Shown here: one piece after another, positions 29,807 through 37,826 of the stretch
How positions within the stretch are numbered: position 1 is the stretch's first letter
Layout of the letters: every line of letters begins with the position of its first letter
From: Spirirestis rafaelensis WJT71-NPBG6
GTDB lineage: Bacteria > Cyanobacteriota > Cyanobacteriia > Cyanobacteriales > Nostocaceae
DNA: 54,989 nt
NCBI GenBank assembly: GCA_019359015.1
Contig: JAHHID010000049.1
Location: 1-54,989, forward strand
Direction: 5' to 3'
Position numbers and translations under genes: made by a program
The notes under the pieces: generated by a model
Database searches by the model: none
The model's input: only the letters and a program-made list of their open reading frames with translations
What the model was told of the DNA's origin: nothing

Positions 29807-30775
29807 CTATTCGTTAGATAACTGTTGCTGATATTGCATTGCTTTGGCATTATCGCCTAAAGCAGAGCAAGCAACTCTTAAACTGGTAAGAGCTTGTTGT
29901 TCGCTGCGACGGTCTTTAACTAACCTAGCTAAATTTAAACGTTGTTCATAATATGTAATCGCTTTGGTATAATCCGCCAAAGCAGAGCAAGCAACTCCTA
30001 AACTGCTAAGAGACTGTTCTTCGCTACGTTTATCATTAAGTTCTCTGGCTATATGCAAGCGTTCTTCATAATATATAATTGTTTTGGCATAATCCCTGAT
30101 CGCATAATAAGCATTACCGAGGTTTTTCAGCACCTGAGATGCATTGCGGCGGTTGTTGAGACGCGCTAGTGTGACACACTGTTCATAATAGGCGATCGCT
30201 TTGGGATAATCGCTCAAAGCATACCAAGCATTGCCGATATTTTTTAGCACTTGTTCCTCACCCCAATGGTCTTCAAGCTCGCGAACAAATTCTAGGCTTT
30301 GCTGCTGATACTCAATCGCTTGGGCTATTTTGCCCAAAGCTTTATAAACTAATCCTAGGTTATTCAACGCCACCACTTGAGTCCGCTTATCTTGCAAGTG
30401 CTGTCCTATTTTCAAGCACTCTTGCAAAAACTCAATTGCCTTTTCATGCTCGTTTAGGTGACGATAAGAATTCCCCAAATGAGAAAACGCTTGCACTCGC
30501 ACCCGCAAATCAGAAGAACCCTTGGTTAAAGATAGACACTGCCGAGAGTAAGAAATTGCGCTTTTATAATCTTCTGAAGTGTATGCAATTAGTGCTAAAT
30601 AAGAAAGCGTCTCCGTTTGTGTTTCTAAGCCTCCAAATGCTTGAGACAATGCTAAGGATTCTTGTAAAGACTTGATCGCAGCACTTAAATCTCCTGCTTG
30701 TTGTTGTTGAATTCCTTGTCGCAGTAGCTTAGAAGCTTTTGATGAGTAATCGTCATTATCTTGTAAAAGTAGCAT
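29807..30775 (-). CDS. Tetratricopeptide repeat protein
   Basis: A 322-residue protein made almost entirely of TPR units of about 40 residues (the long TPR_12/kinesin-light-chain spacing). Repeats read like ALGDYxKAIxYYEQxLxLARExxDRRSExQALxNLGxAYxALxDYxKAI, at least seven units. The last three are very similar to one another, indicating recent internal duplication. Such proteins are scaffolds for protein binding; there is no enzymatic or membrane part. The minus-strand orientation matches the VWA gene, but 0.9 kb and a plus-strand gene separate them. Confidence 0.88.
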   Translation of the reverse strand: MLLLQDNDDYSSKASKLLRQGIQQQQAGDLSAAIKSLQESLALSQAFGGLETQTETLSYLALIAYTSEDYKSAISYSRQCLSLTKGSSDLRVRVQAFSHLGNSYRHLNEHEKAIEFLQECLKIGQHLQDKRTQVVALNNLGLVYKALGKIAQAIEYQQQSLEFVRELEDHWGEEQVLKNIGNAWYALSDYPKAIAYYEQCVTLARLNNRRNASQVLKNLGNAYYAIRDYAKTIIYYEERLHIARELNDKRSEEQSLSSLGVACSALADYTKAITYYEQRLNLARLVKDRRSEQQALTSLRVACSALGDNAKAMQYQQQLSNE

Positions 30776-30966
30776 TTCACCTTGTAAATTTTTATCAAAG
30801 TTGTGGCTAATTGTGCCGCCTTACCTTGCATTCGTATGTATTGTAGTTACTGGCAAGGAAACTGTGTTTTTTGGGTTAAGATTGCATTCGCCTTTTTAGA
30901 TCAACTGATCCGTGATATTTGTAATGATATGTTTAGTATTCCCATAGCTTGGGCGTATCTTTCATA

Positions 30967-31629
30967 ATGGAAAGAATTCTCGAACCTGAGGTGATGGATA
31001 GTCTCACTGAGGCTATTGAATATGACGCAATGGATTTCACAGAGGTAAATATGGATTTTGCCTTGAAGGCGATCGCTCTTGGACCCCCAGAACAAGGTAT
31101 AGTGTTGGATGCTGGCACAGGTCCGGGTCGTATCCCTGTTATAATCTCTCAAATGCGTTCTCAATGGCAAATTATCGCTATTGATGCAGCTCAAAGTATG
31201 CTGGAAGTTGCCGCGCAACACGTTCAGCAGGCTAACTTACAATCTTCAATTAGTCTGGAATTAGTGGATGCGAAATCTTTGCCTTACGAGGACGGGCATT
31301 TTGATATGATTATCTCTAATAGCCTTGTTCATCACTTACCCGATCCGTTGCGGTTCTTTAAAGAACTCAAGCGCGTGTTAAAATCTAACGGCGGCATTTT
31401 CATCCGCGATTTATTTCGACCAGCCAATGCGGAAATCATGAATGCTTTAGTTGATAGCATCGGTGAAGAATATGATGAGTATCAAAAAAAGTTATTTCGC
31501 GATTCTCTAAACGCTGCACTGACCCTTGATGAGGTAAACCAGCTAATTTCTCAAGTTGATTTACAACAAGTAAAAGTTTATCAAAGTTCCGACCGCCATT
31601 GGACAGCCCAAAGAAGTTGGAATCAATAA
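30967..31629 (+). CDS. Class I SAM-dependent methyltransferase
   Basis: A 220-residue protein with the Rossmann methyltransferase fold. Motif I is VLDAGTGPGRIPV, the acidic motif II strand is IIAIDAAQSML, the adenine-contact region is VDAKSLPYEDGHFDMIISN, and VHHLPDPLRFFKELKRVLKSNG follows, typical of the Methyltransf_11 type. The substrate cannot be read. ATG 30967 is preferred; a TTG at 30949 would add six residues. It converges with the VWA gene, with only 12 bases between stops. Confidence 0.85.
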   Translation: MERILEPEVMDSLTEAIEYDAMDFTEVNMDFALKAIALGPPEQGIVLDAGTGPGRIPVIISQMRSQWQIIAIDAAQSMLEVAAQHVQQANLQSSISLELVDAKSLPYEDGHFDMIISNSLVHHLPDPLRFFKELKRVLKSNGGIFIRDLFRPANAEIMNALVDSIGEEYDEYQKKLFRDSLNAALTLDEVNQLISQVDLQQVKVYQSSDRHWTAQRSWNQ

Positions 31630-31641
31630 ATTTTTAATTTT

Positions 31642-32787
31642 TTACCGTGTAGTTACTATATCGTTATTAGCTGCCCATTGTCTGATATCTTGGCGAGCGA
31701 TCGCAGCTGCCATTAAATCGGGAAATTTATCAGGAGTGCAAGCAAACGCGGCAATACCAAATTCTGTTAATGATAAAGCAATATGGCGATCGTACATCGG
31801 AGCGCCGTCATCATTCAACGCTAGCAAGGCGATAAATTGCACCCCAGCATTCACCATCGCTGCAACTCGCTTGAGCATTTCTTTCTTGTCGCCGCCTTCA
31901 TACAAATCACTTATTAATATTAAAATTGTATCTTGGGGCTGTTGCACAAAATTTTGACAATATGCTAAGGCTCTATTGATATCAGTGCCACCACCCAATT
32001 GAGTGCCAAATAATAAATCTACCGGGTCTTGCGCTTCATCAGTCAAATCTACAACTTCGGTATCAAAAGCAACTATCCGCGTCTGCACTGCTGGTAAAGA
32101 TGCCAATACAGATCCGAAAATACCTGCATAAACAACAGAAGTTGCCATCGAGCCACTTTGGTCAATGCAGAGTATGATGTTACGTAAATTACTTCGCTTG
32201 CGTCCATAACCGATGCGAACTTCCGGAATAATAGTACGATATTCGAGTTGATAATGCTTGAGATTGGCGCGGATGGTGCGATTCCAATCAATTTCATTGT
32301 GTCGGGGACGACGATTGCGGATGCTGCGGTTTAAGCTTCCCATAACAGCTTGACGCATCGGGTTAGCGAGTTTGCGTTGTAACTCTTCGACGACGCGACG
32401 CACAACCATACGAGCTGTATCTTTAGTTTTGCTAGGCATAATATTGCTTAAAGAAAGCAAATTCGCCACTAAATGTACATCTGGCTCAACAGCTTCCAGC
32501 ATTTCTGGTTCTAACAACATTTGACGCAAATTGAGACGGTCTAGCGCGTCGAGTTGCATCACCTTAACTACCGATGAAGGGAAATAAGTGCGGATGTCAG
32601 AAAGCCAACGAGCAACTTTTGGGGATGAAGAGCCTAAACTACCAGAGCGCTCCGAATCGTACAATGCACTCAAGGCGTTGTCCATTGCCAAATCAACACC
32701 GCTTAATCGACAACCTGTACCATCAGCTTCTTGACTTCCTAACAAAAGTCGCCAGCGGCGTAAACGTTCGTCGTCATTTTGAGTCAT
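31642..32787 (-). CDS. VWA-domain protein of the MoxR/SWIM gene set
   Basis: A 381-residue protein. The N-terminal helical half ends with a basic linker, and the C-terminal half (about 200-375) is a von Willebrand A domain with a complete MIDAS: DQSGS (209-213), Thr268 in GGGTDIN and Asp294 in LISDLYEGG. It should bind a divalent metal and a partner carboxylate. Proteins of this layout occur with MoxR AAA+ ATPases, which remodel their VWA partner. Here the ATPase (42075), DUF5682, DUF5691 and SWIM genes lie on the same strand, but about 6 kb of unrelated DNA intervenes. Confidence 0.9.
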   Translation of the reverse strand: MTQNDDERLRRWRLLLGSQEADGTGCRLSGVDLAMDNALSALYDSERSGSLGSSSPKVARWLSDIRTYFPSSVVKVMQLDALDRLNLRQMLLEPEMLEAVEPDVHLVANLLSLSNIMPSKTKDTARMVVRRVVEELQRKLANPMRQAVMGSLNRSIRNRRPRHNEIDWNRTIRANLKHYQLEYRTIIPEVRIGYGRKRSNLRNIILCIDQSGSMATSVVYAGIFGSVLASLPAVQTRIVAFDTEVVDLTDEAQDPVDLLFGTQLGGGTDINRALAYCQNFVQQPQDTILILISDLYEGGDKKEMLKRVAAMVNAGVQFIALLALNDDGAPMYDRHIALSLTEFGIAAFACTPDKFPDLMAAAIARQDIRQWAANNDIVTTR

Positions 32788-32810
32788 ACTTTAGGTTATT
32801 TGAGAAATTT

Positions 32811-33092
32811 TTATCTATTGATTGGTCTTTTTGTATTCCACATTAATTCAAATTCGGCTTTTGTAATTTCAAATTCTTGTATATCTTCTTTTTGCATGCG
32901 TCTATCACTTAACATGCCGTAATTATCGCCCAAGTGCGTATGATCATAAAATAGAACGTTTCCGTTTTCGTAAACCTCTATTTGTCTAACAACGCGTGAA
33001 TTCTCATTAATTTCCATAAAGTAAGTACTAGTACCCCACTCATCAAACTCACCACCAAGGGATTCATCCCAGAAGCATTTGCAGTATTTCAT
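32811..33092 (-). CDS. Small hypothetical protein (possibly DUF6881)
   Basis: A 93-residue acidic protein with the pattern W-x-S...YFMEINENSRVVRQIEVYENGNVLFYDHTH followed by FEITKAEFELMWNTK. This resembles small one-domain proteins I know as DUF6881, some found near toxin or immunity genes; the assignment is from memory. No signal peptide or catalytic motif. It lies 23 bases upstream of the VWA start on the same strand, so it may lead that transcript. Confidence 0.55.
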   Translation of the reverse strand: MKYCKCFWDESLGGEFDEWGTSTYFMEINENSRVVRQIEVYENGNVLFYDHTHLGDNYGMLSDRRMQKEDIQEFEITKAEFELMWNTKRPINR

Positions 33093-33276
33093 AGCTTTCC
33101 CTGTATAGAGAAATACAATTTTAATTCTTGTCCGGCATCGCCATTCAAGATTAAATTAAACAAAATATAAATCCTCCTATCAGCAGATTTTTTGTATTAG
33201 GCAACAGACGCAAAGAATAATAAGAATACTCATTTATGAGTGTCATAAGTCTCTTATATTATTAAAATAAATAATA

Positions 33277-33747
33277 TTATTCAGTTAAGCTATTATGAGC
33301 TTTTATATGATAACGATGACGGAATATCTCTCGGACTTCCATTAAAATTATTCCCAGCCTATTTTTACCACTGCCATTAGCACCACAACCCCAGTAATAA
33401 TCAATAGGAGAATTTTCGACTATTTCTGCATCTTTTGTAGAAAGTAAAATTTCTCGGATATCCGCATGAGTTTCAAATTTGCGTAATACCGCTTTTTGCA
33501 TAATATCGTCTTTAACTTGTTCCCAATCAGCACGTAGGGGACGAGTTCTTTAGCGTCCCATTTTCGCCGCTTCTTTCGGTGTTTTTACTAAGCGGATTTG
33601 TTCGGCATCAAGGGTTAGAGGAAATTTTTGCGCTTGAAAATAGTGTTCGCTGGTAGACCAATATAACCCATCTAATTCAAAGCCCTGTGCTGAAAAGTTC
33701 GAGAAACAACCGTATCTTTCACGAGTGTTGGAAAAGTAAATTTTCAT
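33277..33747 (-). pseudogene. NADAR-family protein with one in-frame nonsense codon
   Basis: The frame reads as a complete NADAR (YbiA-like) protein of about 156 codons. Members hydrolyse the N-glycosidic bond of riboflavin intermediates or ADP-ribose-linked bases. Signatures are CFSNFSAQGFELDGLYW, SEHYFQAQKF, KTPKEAAKMGR and NSPIDYYWGCGANGSGKNRLG. At 33550-33552 the codon after KMGR is TAA; reading continues in the same frame as RTRPLRADWEQVKDDIM, exactly as expected for the intact family. One base change (for example GAA to TAA) explains it. The downstream half has no good start of its own. Confidence 0.85.
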
Positions 33748-34200
33748 AACGATTTATGACACAATAATAAAATTGTTGTACAATAAGTAAAAAGTAGCTT
33801 ATAGAGCGTTTTATGCTTAAAAGTAGGTGCAAAGTCTCCTTGACTAACCTTTTATGTTGTAAGTGCTAAATCAACTAAGCAGCCCAGAGTAAAATCTATT
33901 TGCTGGTTTTATAAGGCGATCGCTGTTGGTGGAAGTCTTAGACTTAATTTCTTAAGAAGTTTTCTGGCACGATGGCGTTGCCGCCCATCCCGCAAAGCGC
34001 GATCGCTTCATCAGACGAAAAAACCAACATCACACCCCGTAACTAAGATTATGCAATTATGTGGGTATAAGTAAGCAAGAGCTACGTTTTTTATGTTATA
34101 GTTGTCTTTAATTGAGTATTATTTTCGGTGATATGACTCCTTTTTATAAAGTCTCTACTGAATCTAAATCTCTACACTTAAGATTTCTTGGAGATGTTTT
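33748..34200. other. 453-base region, rbpA promoter and leader
   Basis: No gene. It holds repeat-like GGCGTTGCCGCCCATCCCGC (about 33973) with two HIP1 sites, then an AT-rich stretch leading to rbpA. Cyanobacterial rbp genes are often cold-induced through their 5' untranslated leader; the AT-rich 34090-34190 segment could be that leader. Confidence 0.4.
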
Positions 34201-34515
34201 ATGTCCATTTACGTCGGTAATCTGTCTTATGAAGTTACAGAAGAAGACCTGAAGCGAGCTTTTGGTGAATACGGCACAGTAAACCGCGTTCAGCTCCCCA
34301 GTGATCGCGAAACAGGTCGTCCGAGAGGCTTTGCCTTTGTCGAAATGGCAAAGGACGAGGAAGAAACAGCGGCAATCGACGCGCTCGATGGCGCTGATTG
34401 GATGGGTCGTAGCTTAAAAGTTAATAAAGCTAAACCCCGTGAAGACAGAGGTTCCTCTGGTGGTGGTGGTGACAGACGAGGTGGTGGTGGTGGATACTCT
34501 CGAGGTCGCTACTAA
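34201..34515 (+). CDS. rbpA: RRM-type RNA-binding protein (Rbp)
   Basis: A 104-residue protein with one RNA recognition motif: RNP2 is IYVGNLSY (3-10) and RNP1 is RGFAFVEM (about 43-50). It has a glycine-rich, arginine-containing tail (SSGGGGDRRGGGGGYSRGRY). This is the cyanobacterial cold-inducible Rbp type; related Rbp proteins in cyanobacteria bind mRNA. GGAG lies about 7 bases before ATG 34201. A terminator at 34551 and then rpsU follow, the arrangement known for rbpA1-rpsU in Anabaena. Confidence 0.93.
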   Translation: MSIYVGNLSYEVTEEDLKRAFGEYGTVNRVQLPSDRETGRPRGFAFVEMAKDEEETAAIDALDGADWMGRSLKVNKAKPREDRGSSGGGGDRRGGGGGYSRGRY

Positions 34516-34550
34516 GCTTTGAGAGCAAGAGTTTAACTCGTTGGTCTTAA

Positions 34551-34577
34551 GGGTAGACTCCTTGTCTGCCCTTTTTT
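34551..34577 (+). terminator. Rho-independent terminator of rbpA
   Basis: GGGTAGAC (34551-34558) pairs with GTCTGCCC (34564-34571), with one G-T pair, around TCCTT. Six T follow (34572-34577). It lies 36 bases after the rbpA stop and immediately before hairpin element copy 2. Confidence 0.85.
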
Positions 34578-34586
34578 GCTCACCAC

Positions 34587-34748
34587 CCCTTGGGCTGAAC
34601 CTGGACAAAAATGGGCAGCCTCTGTTGCGAAGCTTTGATGGGAGGGAACCTCCGCTTAAACTTCGCGCTTCTATACAGACTGTCTGTTATGCTCGATGAA
34701 TATTTCACGTGCAAGGCTGTCCATTTTTGTCTATCGTTTGTAAAACCC
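34587..34748. repeat. Long-armed inverted-repeat element, copy 2
   Basis: Left arm GACAAAAATGGGCAGCCT (34604-34621) pairs with right arm AGGCTGTCCATTTTTGTC (34714-34731), 17 of 18 bases, the exception being a G-T pair. Inside is a second hairpin (TTTGATGGGAGG/CCTCCGCTTAAA around 34635-34660). The flanks CCCTTGGGCTGAACCTG and TATCGTTTGTAAAACCC are shared with copy 3. It fills the space between the rbpA terminator and rpsU, so it may form the 5' part of the rpsU transcript. Confidence 0.88.
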
Positions 34749-34775
34749 CGAAATATCAATTTAATTGGAGATACA

Positions 34776-34967
34776 ATGACGCAAATAATTCCCGGCGAAA
34801 ATGAAGGAATTGAGTCAGCCTTACGCCGATTTAAACGAGAAGTTTCCAAAGCTGGAATTTTTCCAGACATGAAAAAGCATCGCCACTTTGAAACACCTCT
34901 GCAAAAACATAAGCGTAAAGCAGTTGCTAGACACAAACAAAGTAAAAGACGTTTTCGTAGTAATTGA
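34776..34967 (+). CDS. rpsU: 30S ribosomal protein S21
   Basis: A 63-residue basic protein starting [19 protein letters not shown] and ending [12 protein letters not shown], the normal S21 form in cyanobacteria. S21 binds the small subunit near the 3' end of 16S rRNA and assists initiation. The open frame extends upstream through hairpin element copy 2, but ATG 34776 has GGAG six bases before it and begins the conserved protein. Downstream of rbpA, as in other heterocystous cyanobacteria. Confidence 0.95.
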   Translation: MTQIIPGENEGIESALRRFKREVSKAGIFPDMKKHRHFETPLQKHKRKAVARHKQSKRRFRSN

Positions 34968-34984
34968 GGATAACTCCTCACCAA

Positions 34985-35133
34985 CGGTTACTTTCACGTT
35001 TAGGGGCTTGGCTTGTGATAGTAGCCAAGAGCGAAGAGTATTTGACAGTTTTACGCCCGATAAACTGAAAATCTCCCTCAGTTCACTGGTGTTTTATCAG
35101 CATTCAACTGCTGCACAAGCGTGAAAGTAACCG
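34985..35133. mobile_element. Possible MITE, 149 bp, 14-bp terminal inverted repeats
   Basis: CGGTTACTTTCACG (34985-34998) and CGTGAAAGTAACCG (35120-35133) are perfect reverse complements and face each other across 121 bases. It begins 17 bases after the rpsU stop. No target duplication is obvious. The open frame running through it lacks a start-site signal and any family resemblance. Confidence 0.5.
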
Positions 35134-35804
35134 CTTCGGGTTGCACCGACGTGCTTTTGCTGATCGCGATCGCAGGATGCCTTTTGGGATCTTCGTTGAT
35201 TTCAACGAATTCAAGGGGTGAGGAAGTGTAACTTAATTCCTATACATCTCTACCCATTGCTATTGATTTTGGGTAGGCTTTTCTGTTGCCATGCGTTCTA
35301 TGCCGATATCAACCGAAGTTTGAACATTGGGCGAAAAGTAATTCCTAACTTTATTAAGGGAATAGAGAAACTGCCGTTTGTCAGGCTCTGTGGTTGACCC
35401 ATTACGAATGCATTTGTGTAGAAATCACTAGCTTTGGCTAGCTTTGACTAGTTATGTATAGACATTTGTGAGCGGCGATCGCAACTCTATATTCTAGATA
35501 AATCATAAAGTTTGCCCCGATCAAAAGTATGACACACTATTTGCTCGAAACACTCTTCCCCCAGCTAAAATAAAATACATTTGTGGCTTTTTAAATAATA
35601 GTGTGTTCCTTGGTTAGATGAATGATAATCGACAATAGCGATCGCACTACTCCCAAAGCACTGTTGAATAAAAAAACAGAGATTTCCTCATCATAATTGT
35701 GCAGCATGCGCTAGAAGGGGAATTATTTGCGATTAAGTAACAAAAAAGCAAACGAAACTTGTATTTCCCAGATTATTTTAGCCTTATTATAGAAGCTGGA
35801 AAAA
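35134..35804. other. 671-base stretch without genes
   Basis: One terminator-like hairpin, CTACCCA (35250-35256) with TGGGTAG (35270-35276) followed by GCTTTTCT, could end plus-strand transcripts from rbpA-rpsU. A tandem CTAGCTTTG/CTAGTTATG-like patch occurs near 35425-35455. Otherwise only AT-rich DNA and scattered HIP1 sites. Confidence 0.4.
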
Positions 35805-35981
35805 TTATTGCTTGTCCTCAATTATCGCTTCATAAAGTATTCGTGTTGGCAACACAACCATGATGTTTGGTGTGAGCATCGCGTCCGCTTGGTAGTTATG
35901 CTCAATCGTCTGGATAGCTGATGCCTCATCTACGGATGGATATTCTTTGTCAAGTTCTAATTTGCCTGATTGAGTTTGCAT
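35805..35981 (-). CDS. Small hypothetical ORF, 58 aa
   Basis: Reads MQTQSGKLELDKEYPSVDEA and ends LPTRILYEAIIEDKQ. Codon usage and composition look protein-like, but no family is recognised and the ribosome binding site is weak. The frame continues open for 16 codons upstream of the ATG (LLLENFRYQNEY), so this may be the 3' remnant of a longer gene. Could also be chance. Confidence 0.3.
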   Translation of the reverse strand: MQTQSGKLELDKEYPSVDEASAIQTIEHNYQADAMLTPNIMVVLPTRILYEAIIEDKQ

Positions 35982-36132
35982 ATATTCATTTTGGTATCGG
36001 AAATTTTCAAGTAATAAGGAGTAATATGATTAACATGTTCTTCAAGTACTATTTGAATTAGCAATCTGCTGTATGAATATTTAGCTTGGAGCTACAACTC
36101 AGATCAGGCTTAACAAAACTCAACTATAGTTT

Positions 36133-36501
36133 TTAATTTGTCAAAACTCCTTGTTCTTGAAGTATCAGTTTCTTTCCTTGATAAACTTGCAAAGTGTTGT
36201 CTGCCACCCGATAGAGATACTCTCCATTGCGGAACTGATAACCGAGGAACCGACTTGGCGTAACACCATCCGCACCAGTTGTGTGGATTGTTTTGCCAGT
36301 CAGACGAATCGATTTACCTGTCCTCAAATCCTTTCCATAATATGTAACATTGTTGCAAGTTACATATCCTTCTGGGCAGTTTCTTGTAATTGTGACGTTA
36401 AAATTTTTGGTCTTTAAAGTTTCAGCATTAGCTGTTTGAGCCCAGAGAGTAACAACTGGCAGTAAAGCAAGCAATGCGGCATATTTTTTGTAGTTCAACA
36501 T
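36133..36501 (-). CDS. Secreted hypothetical protein, 122 aa
   Basis: Signal peptide MLNYKKYAALLALLPVVTLW with cleavage likely after TANA (about residue 26). The mature part is about 96 residues and beta-rich, with two close cysteines (NCPEGYVTCNN) that probably form a disulfide. Then come GKDLRTGKSIRLTGKTIHT and a C-terminal EYLYRVADNTLQVYQGKKLILQE. Probably periplasmic. No known function. Monocistronic, with a hairpin terminator-like element upstream at 36597 that isolates it from the next region. Confidence 0.7.
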   Translation of the reverse strand: MLNYKKYAALLALLPVVTLWAQTANAETLKTKNFNVTITRNCPEGYVTCNNVTYYGKDLRTGKSIRLTGKTIHTTGADGVTPSRFLGYQFRNGEYLYRVADNTLQVYQGKKLILQEQGVLTN

Positions 36502-36596
36502 TTTCTATTTCCTGTACATTAATTTAGTAGCTGTTTGATGGATACACATTGATTGATCCGATTCCGAAAAAAAGCACCTCAAAATAAAAAAATGTT

Positions 36597-36625
36597 AAAA
36601 GCCCAGTACAATGACTGGGCTTTTT
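36597..36625. terminator. Bidirectional terminator-like hairpin
   Basis: AAAAGCCCAGT (36597-36607) and ACTGGGCTTTT (36614-36624) form a perfect 11-bp stem around ACAATG, giving a T-run on either strand. It lies where minus-strand transcripts from the DUF2171 gene would need to stop before the secreted protein gene. Confidence 0.75.
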
Positions 36626-36824
36626 ATAAGAGATGGCAGGGATATATTCCCTGATTTTTAGTTATAGAAGTTAGTTATAAGTCGCTTACCTAATAATGAC
36701 TACAATGGTGTCAAGAGCGATTTCGGAAAAATAGAAACAACATTGACAAAGTAATCAACAACTGCCATCGCAGTTGTTGAAAATGAGTACAGGAGTTCAC
36801 AAAAAAGCCAAAATTTAGCAATGT

Positions 36825-37166
36825 CCCTTGGACTGAACCTGGACAAAAATGGACAGCCTCTGTTGCGAAGCTTTGAGCGGAGGTTCCCTCCGATCAAACT
36901 TCGCGCTTCTACACAGACTGTCTGTGTTCGCGTTGGCGTTCGCGGAGCGTGTCGCAGACAAGCCTCTCGAAGAGAAGCGTCTCGTAGAGATGCCCCATAA
37001 ATATTTCAAAACAAGGCTGTCCAATGGGGAGCATCCCAATTTTGCCGCAATACCCGCGCGTGGGTATCGCTACACAAACAAAGCCCCAGGCTTATAGCCT
37101 GAGGGCTTTTTGCCAAATTGGGATGCTCCCCTCCCGCCCAATGAGTGTCTATCGTTTGTGAAACCC
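36825..37166. repeat. Long-armed inverted-repeat element, copy 3, interrupted
   Basis: Left arm GACAAAAATGGACAGCCT (36842-36859); the right arm begins AGGCTGTCCA (37014-37023) and is then cut by a second element, resuming at GTCTATCGTTTGTGAAACCC (about 37147-37166). The inner hairpin GGAGG/CCTCC in TTTGA...TCAAA (36873-36897) matches copy 2. Relative to copy 2 it also carries about 70 bases of iterated repeat (36927-36995: GCGTTGGCGTTCGCGGAGCG, CTCTCGAAGAGAAGCGTCTC). Confidence 0.85.
37026..37131. mobile_element. Nested MITE, 106 bp, 17-bp terminal inverted repeats
   Basis: GGGGAGCATCCCAATTT (37026-37042) and AAATTGGGATGCTCCCC (37115-37131) are perfect reverse complements. The interior holds CCCGCGCGTGGG and a strong hairpin AAGCCCCAGGC/GCCTGAGGGCTT followed by T5, which would act as a terminator on the plus strand. 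It is inserted in the right arm of hairpin element copy 3. CCAATG occurs on both sides and may be part of a target duplication. Confidence 0.8.
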
Positions 37167-37233
37167 GACCAGAAGGTATTTTTTGGCGTATTTAGATGAA
37201 CCACGCACCAAAACTGTCCAATGGCTTCAAACA

Positions 37234-37497
37234 CTATTCTGGCTGCTCAGACAGCAATTGTGCCATCACTTCGTCCACCGTTTTGTTAAGGTACACGGCT
37301 CGTTCATCCGCTGCCCTCACCCAATCGATTGGACACCAGTGGTGTTGCCCATCGGGGGCGTTATGCTTCGTCAACTTGAGATATTTACCTTTATCTATAG
37401 AATCGATATTGGCAATATGCACATCAGATGCCCCTGACAAACCGCCGGAACCTTCTGCGTAGACGGGCATGTGTTCTTTAATCTTCGATATGTCCAT
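37234..37497 (-). CDS. DUF2171-type protein
   Basis: An 87-residue protein from ATG 37497 (MDISKIKEHMPVYAEGSGGL). It matches the DUF2171 pattern: an MPVYA core, SGASDVHIANIDSIDKGKYLKL, a PDGQHHWCPIDWV turn and AVYLNKTVDEVMAQL at the end. It is a small beta-barrel-like (PRC-barrel-like) domain of unknown role; members are often stress-associated by annotation only. The frame is open upstream to 37662, but that part is not family-like; another ATG lies at 37515. The transcript would run into hairpin element copy 3. Confidence 0.8.
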   Translation of the reverse strand: MDISKIKEHMPVYAEGSGGLSGASDVHIANIDSIDKGKYLKLTKHNAPDGQHHWCPIDWVRAADERAVYLNKTVDEVMAQLLSEQPE

Positions 37498-37826
37498 GAC
37501 TGTGTGCCTCTTCATTGATAGAATGCGCTCTGTCTCTCGCCCAAATTTAAGCAAACTGGGTTTTGATTCATACGCTACAGAATACGCTGCATCCCAAAAA
37601 ATCTGCCTCGCTCTACAGACAGATGGATGCTTTTCGCACTTCACAACAATTGCCACGCGCACAAAGAGCGTGCGATCGCGCAGGGTTTAGGTAAGAAACA
37701 AGGAAAGCATCTGGTACAAACTCCTAGTTTTGGGATAGGGGTATGGGAAAATACCTAACAGAGGCAAGCATTGGTCTAATCAATTTGTTAGCGTTAAATA
37801 CCTCAGAAAACTAAAAAACAAGAACA
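37498..37826. other. Divergent promoter region
   Basis: Lies between the DUF2171 gene (minus) and the EgtD-like gene (plus), so both promoters should be here. An open minus-strand frame across 37516-37662 has no recognisable product. No hairpin or RNA gene is seen. Confidence 0.35.

Larger units (their letters stand above)
36502..37233. other. 732-base stretch filled by repeats
   Basis: No gene. Contents in order: a bidirectional terminator-like hairpin (36597-36625), a small inverted pair CAACTGCCATCGCAGTTG near 36759, hairpin element copy 3 (36825-37166) and the nested MITE (37026-37131). Confidence 0.6.

Noticed and set aside
33277-33501. A separate small gene downstream of the NADAR N-terminal part
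   Set aside because: It is in the same frame and is the C-terminal half of NADAR beyond one stop codon, without its own start signal.
34888-35124. A 78-residue open frame after rpsU
   Set aside because: It overlaps rpsU in another frame, ends inside a candidate MITE and has no ribosome binding site.
37498-37662. N-terminal extension of the DUF2171 protein
   Set aside because: The extra residues are not part of the family and lie in the divergent promoter region.
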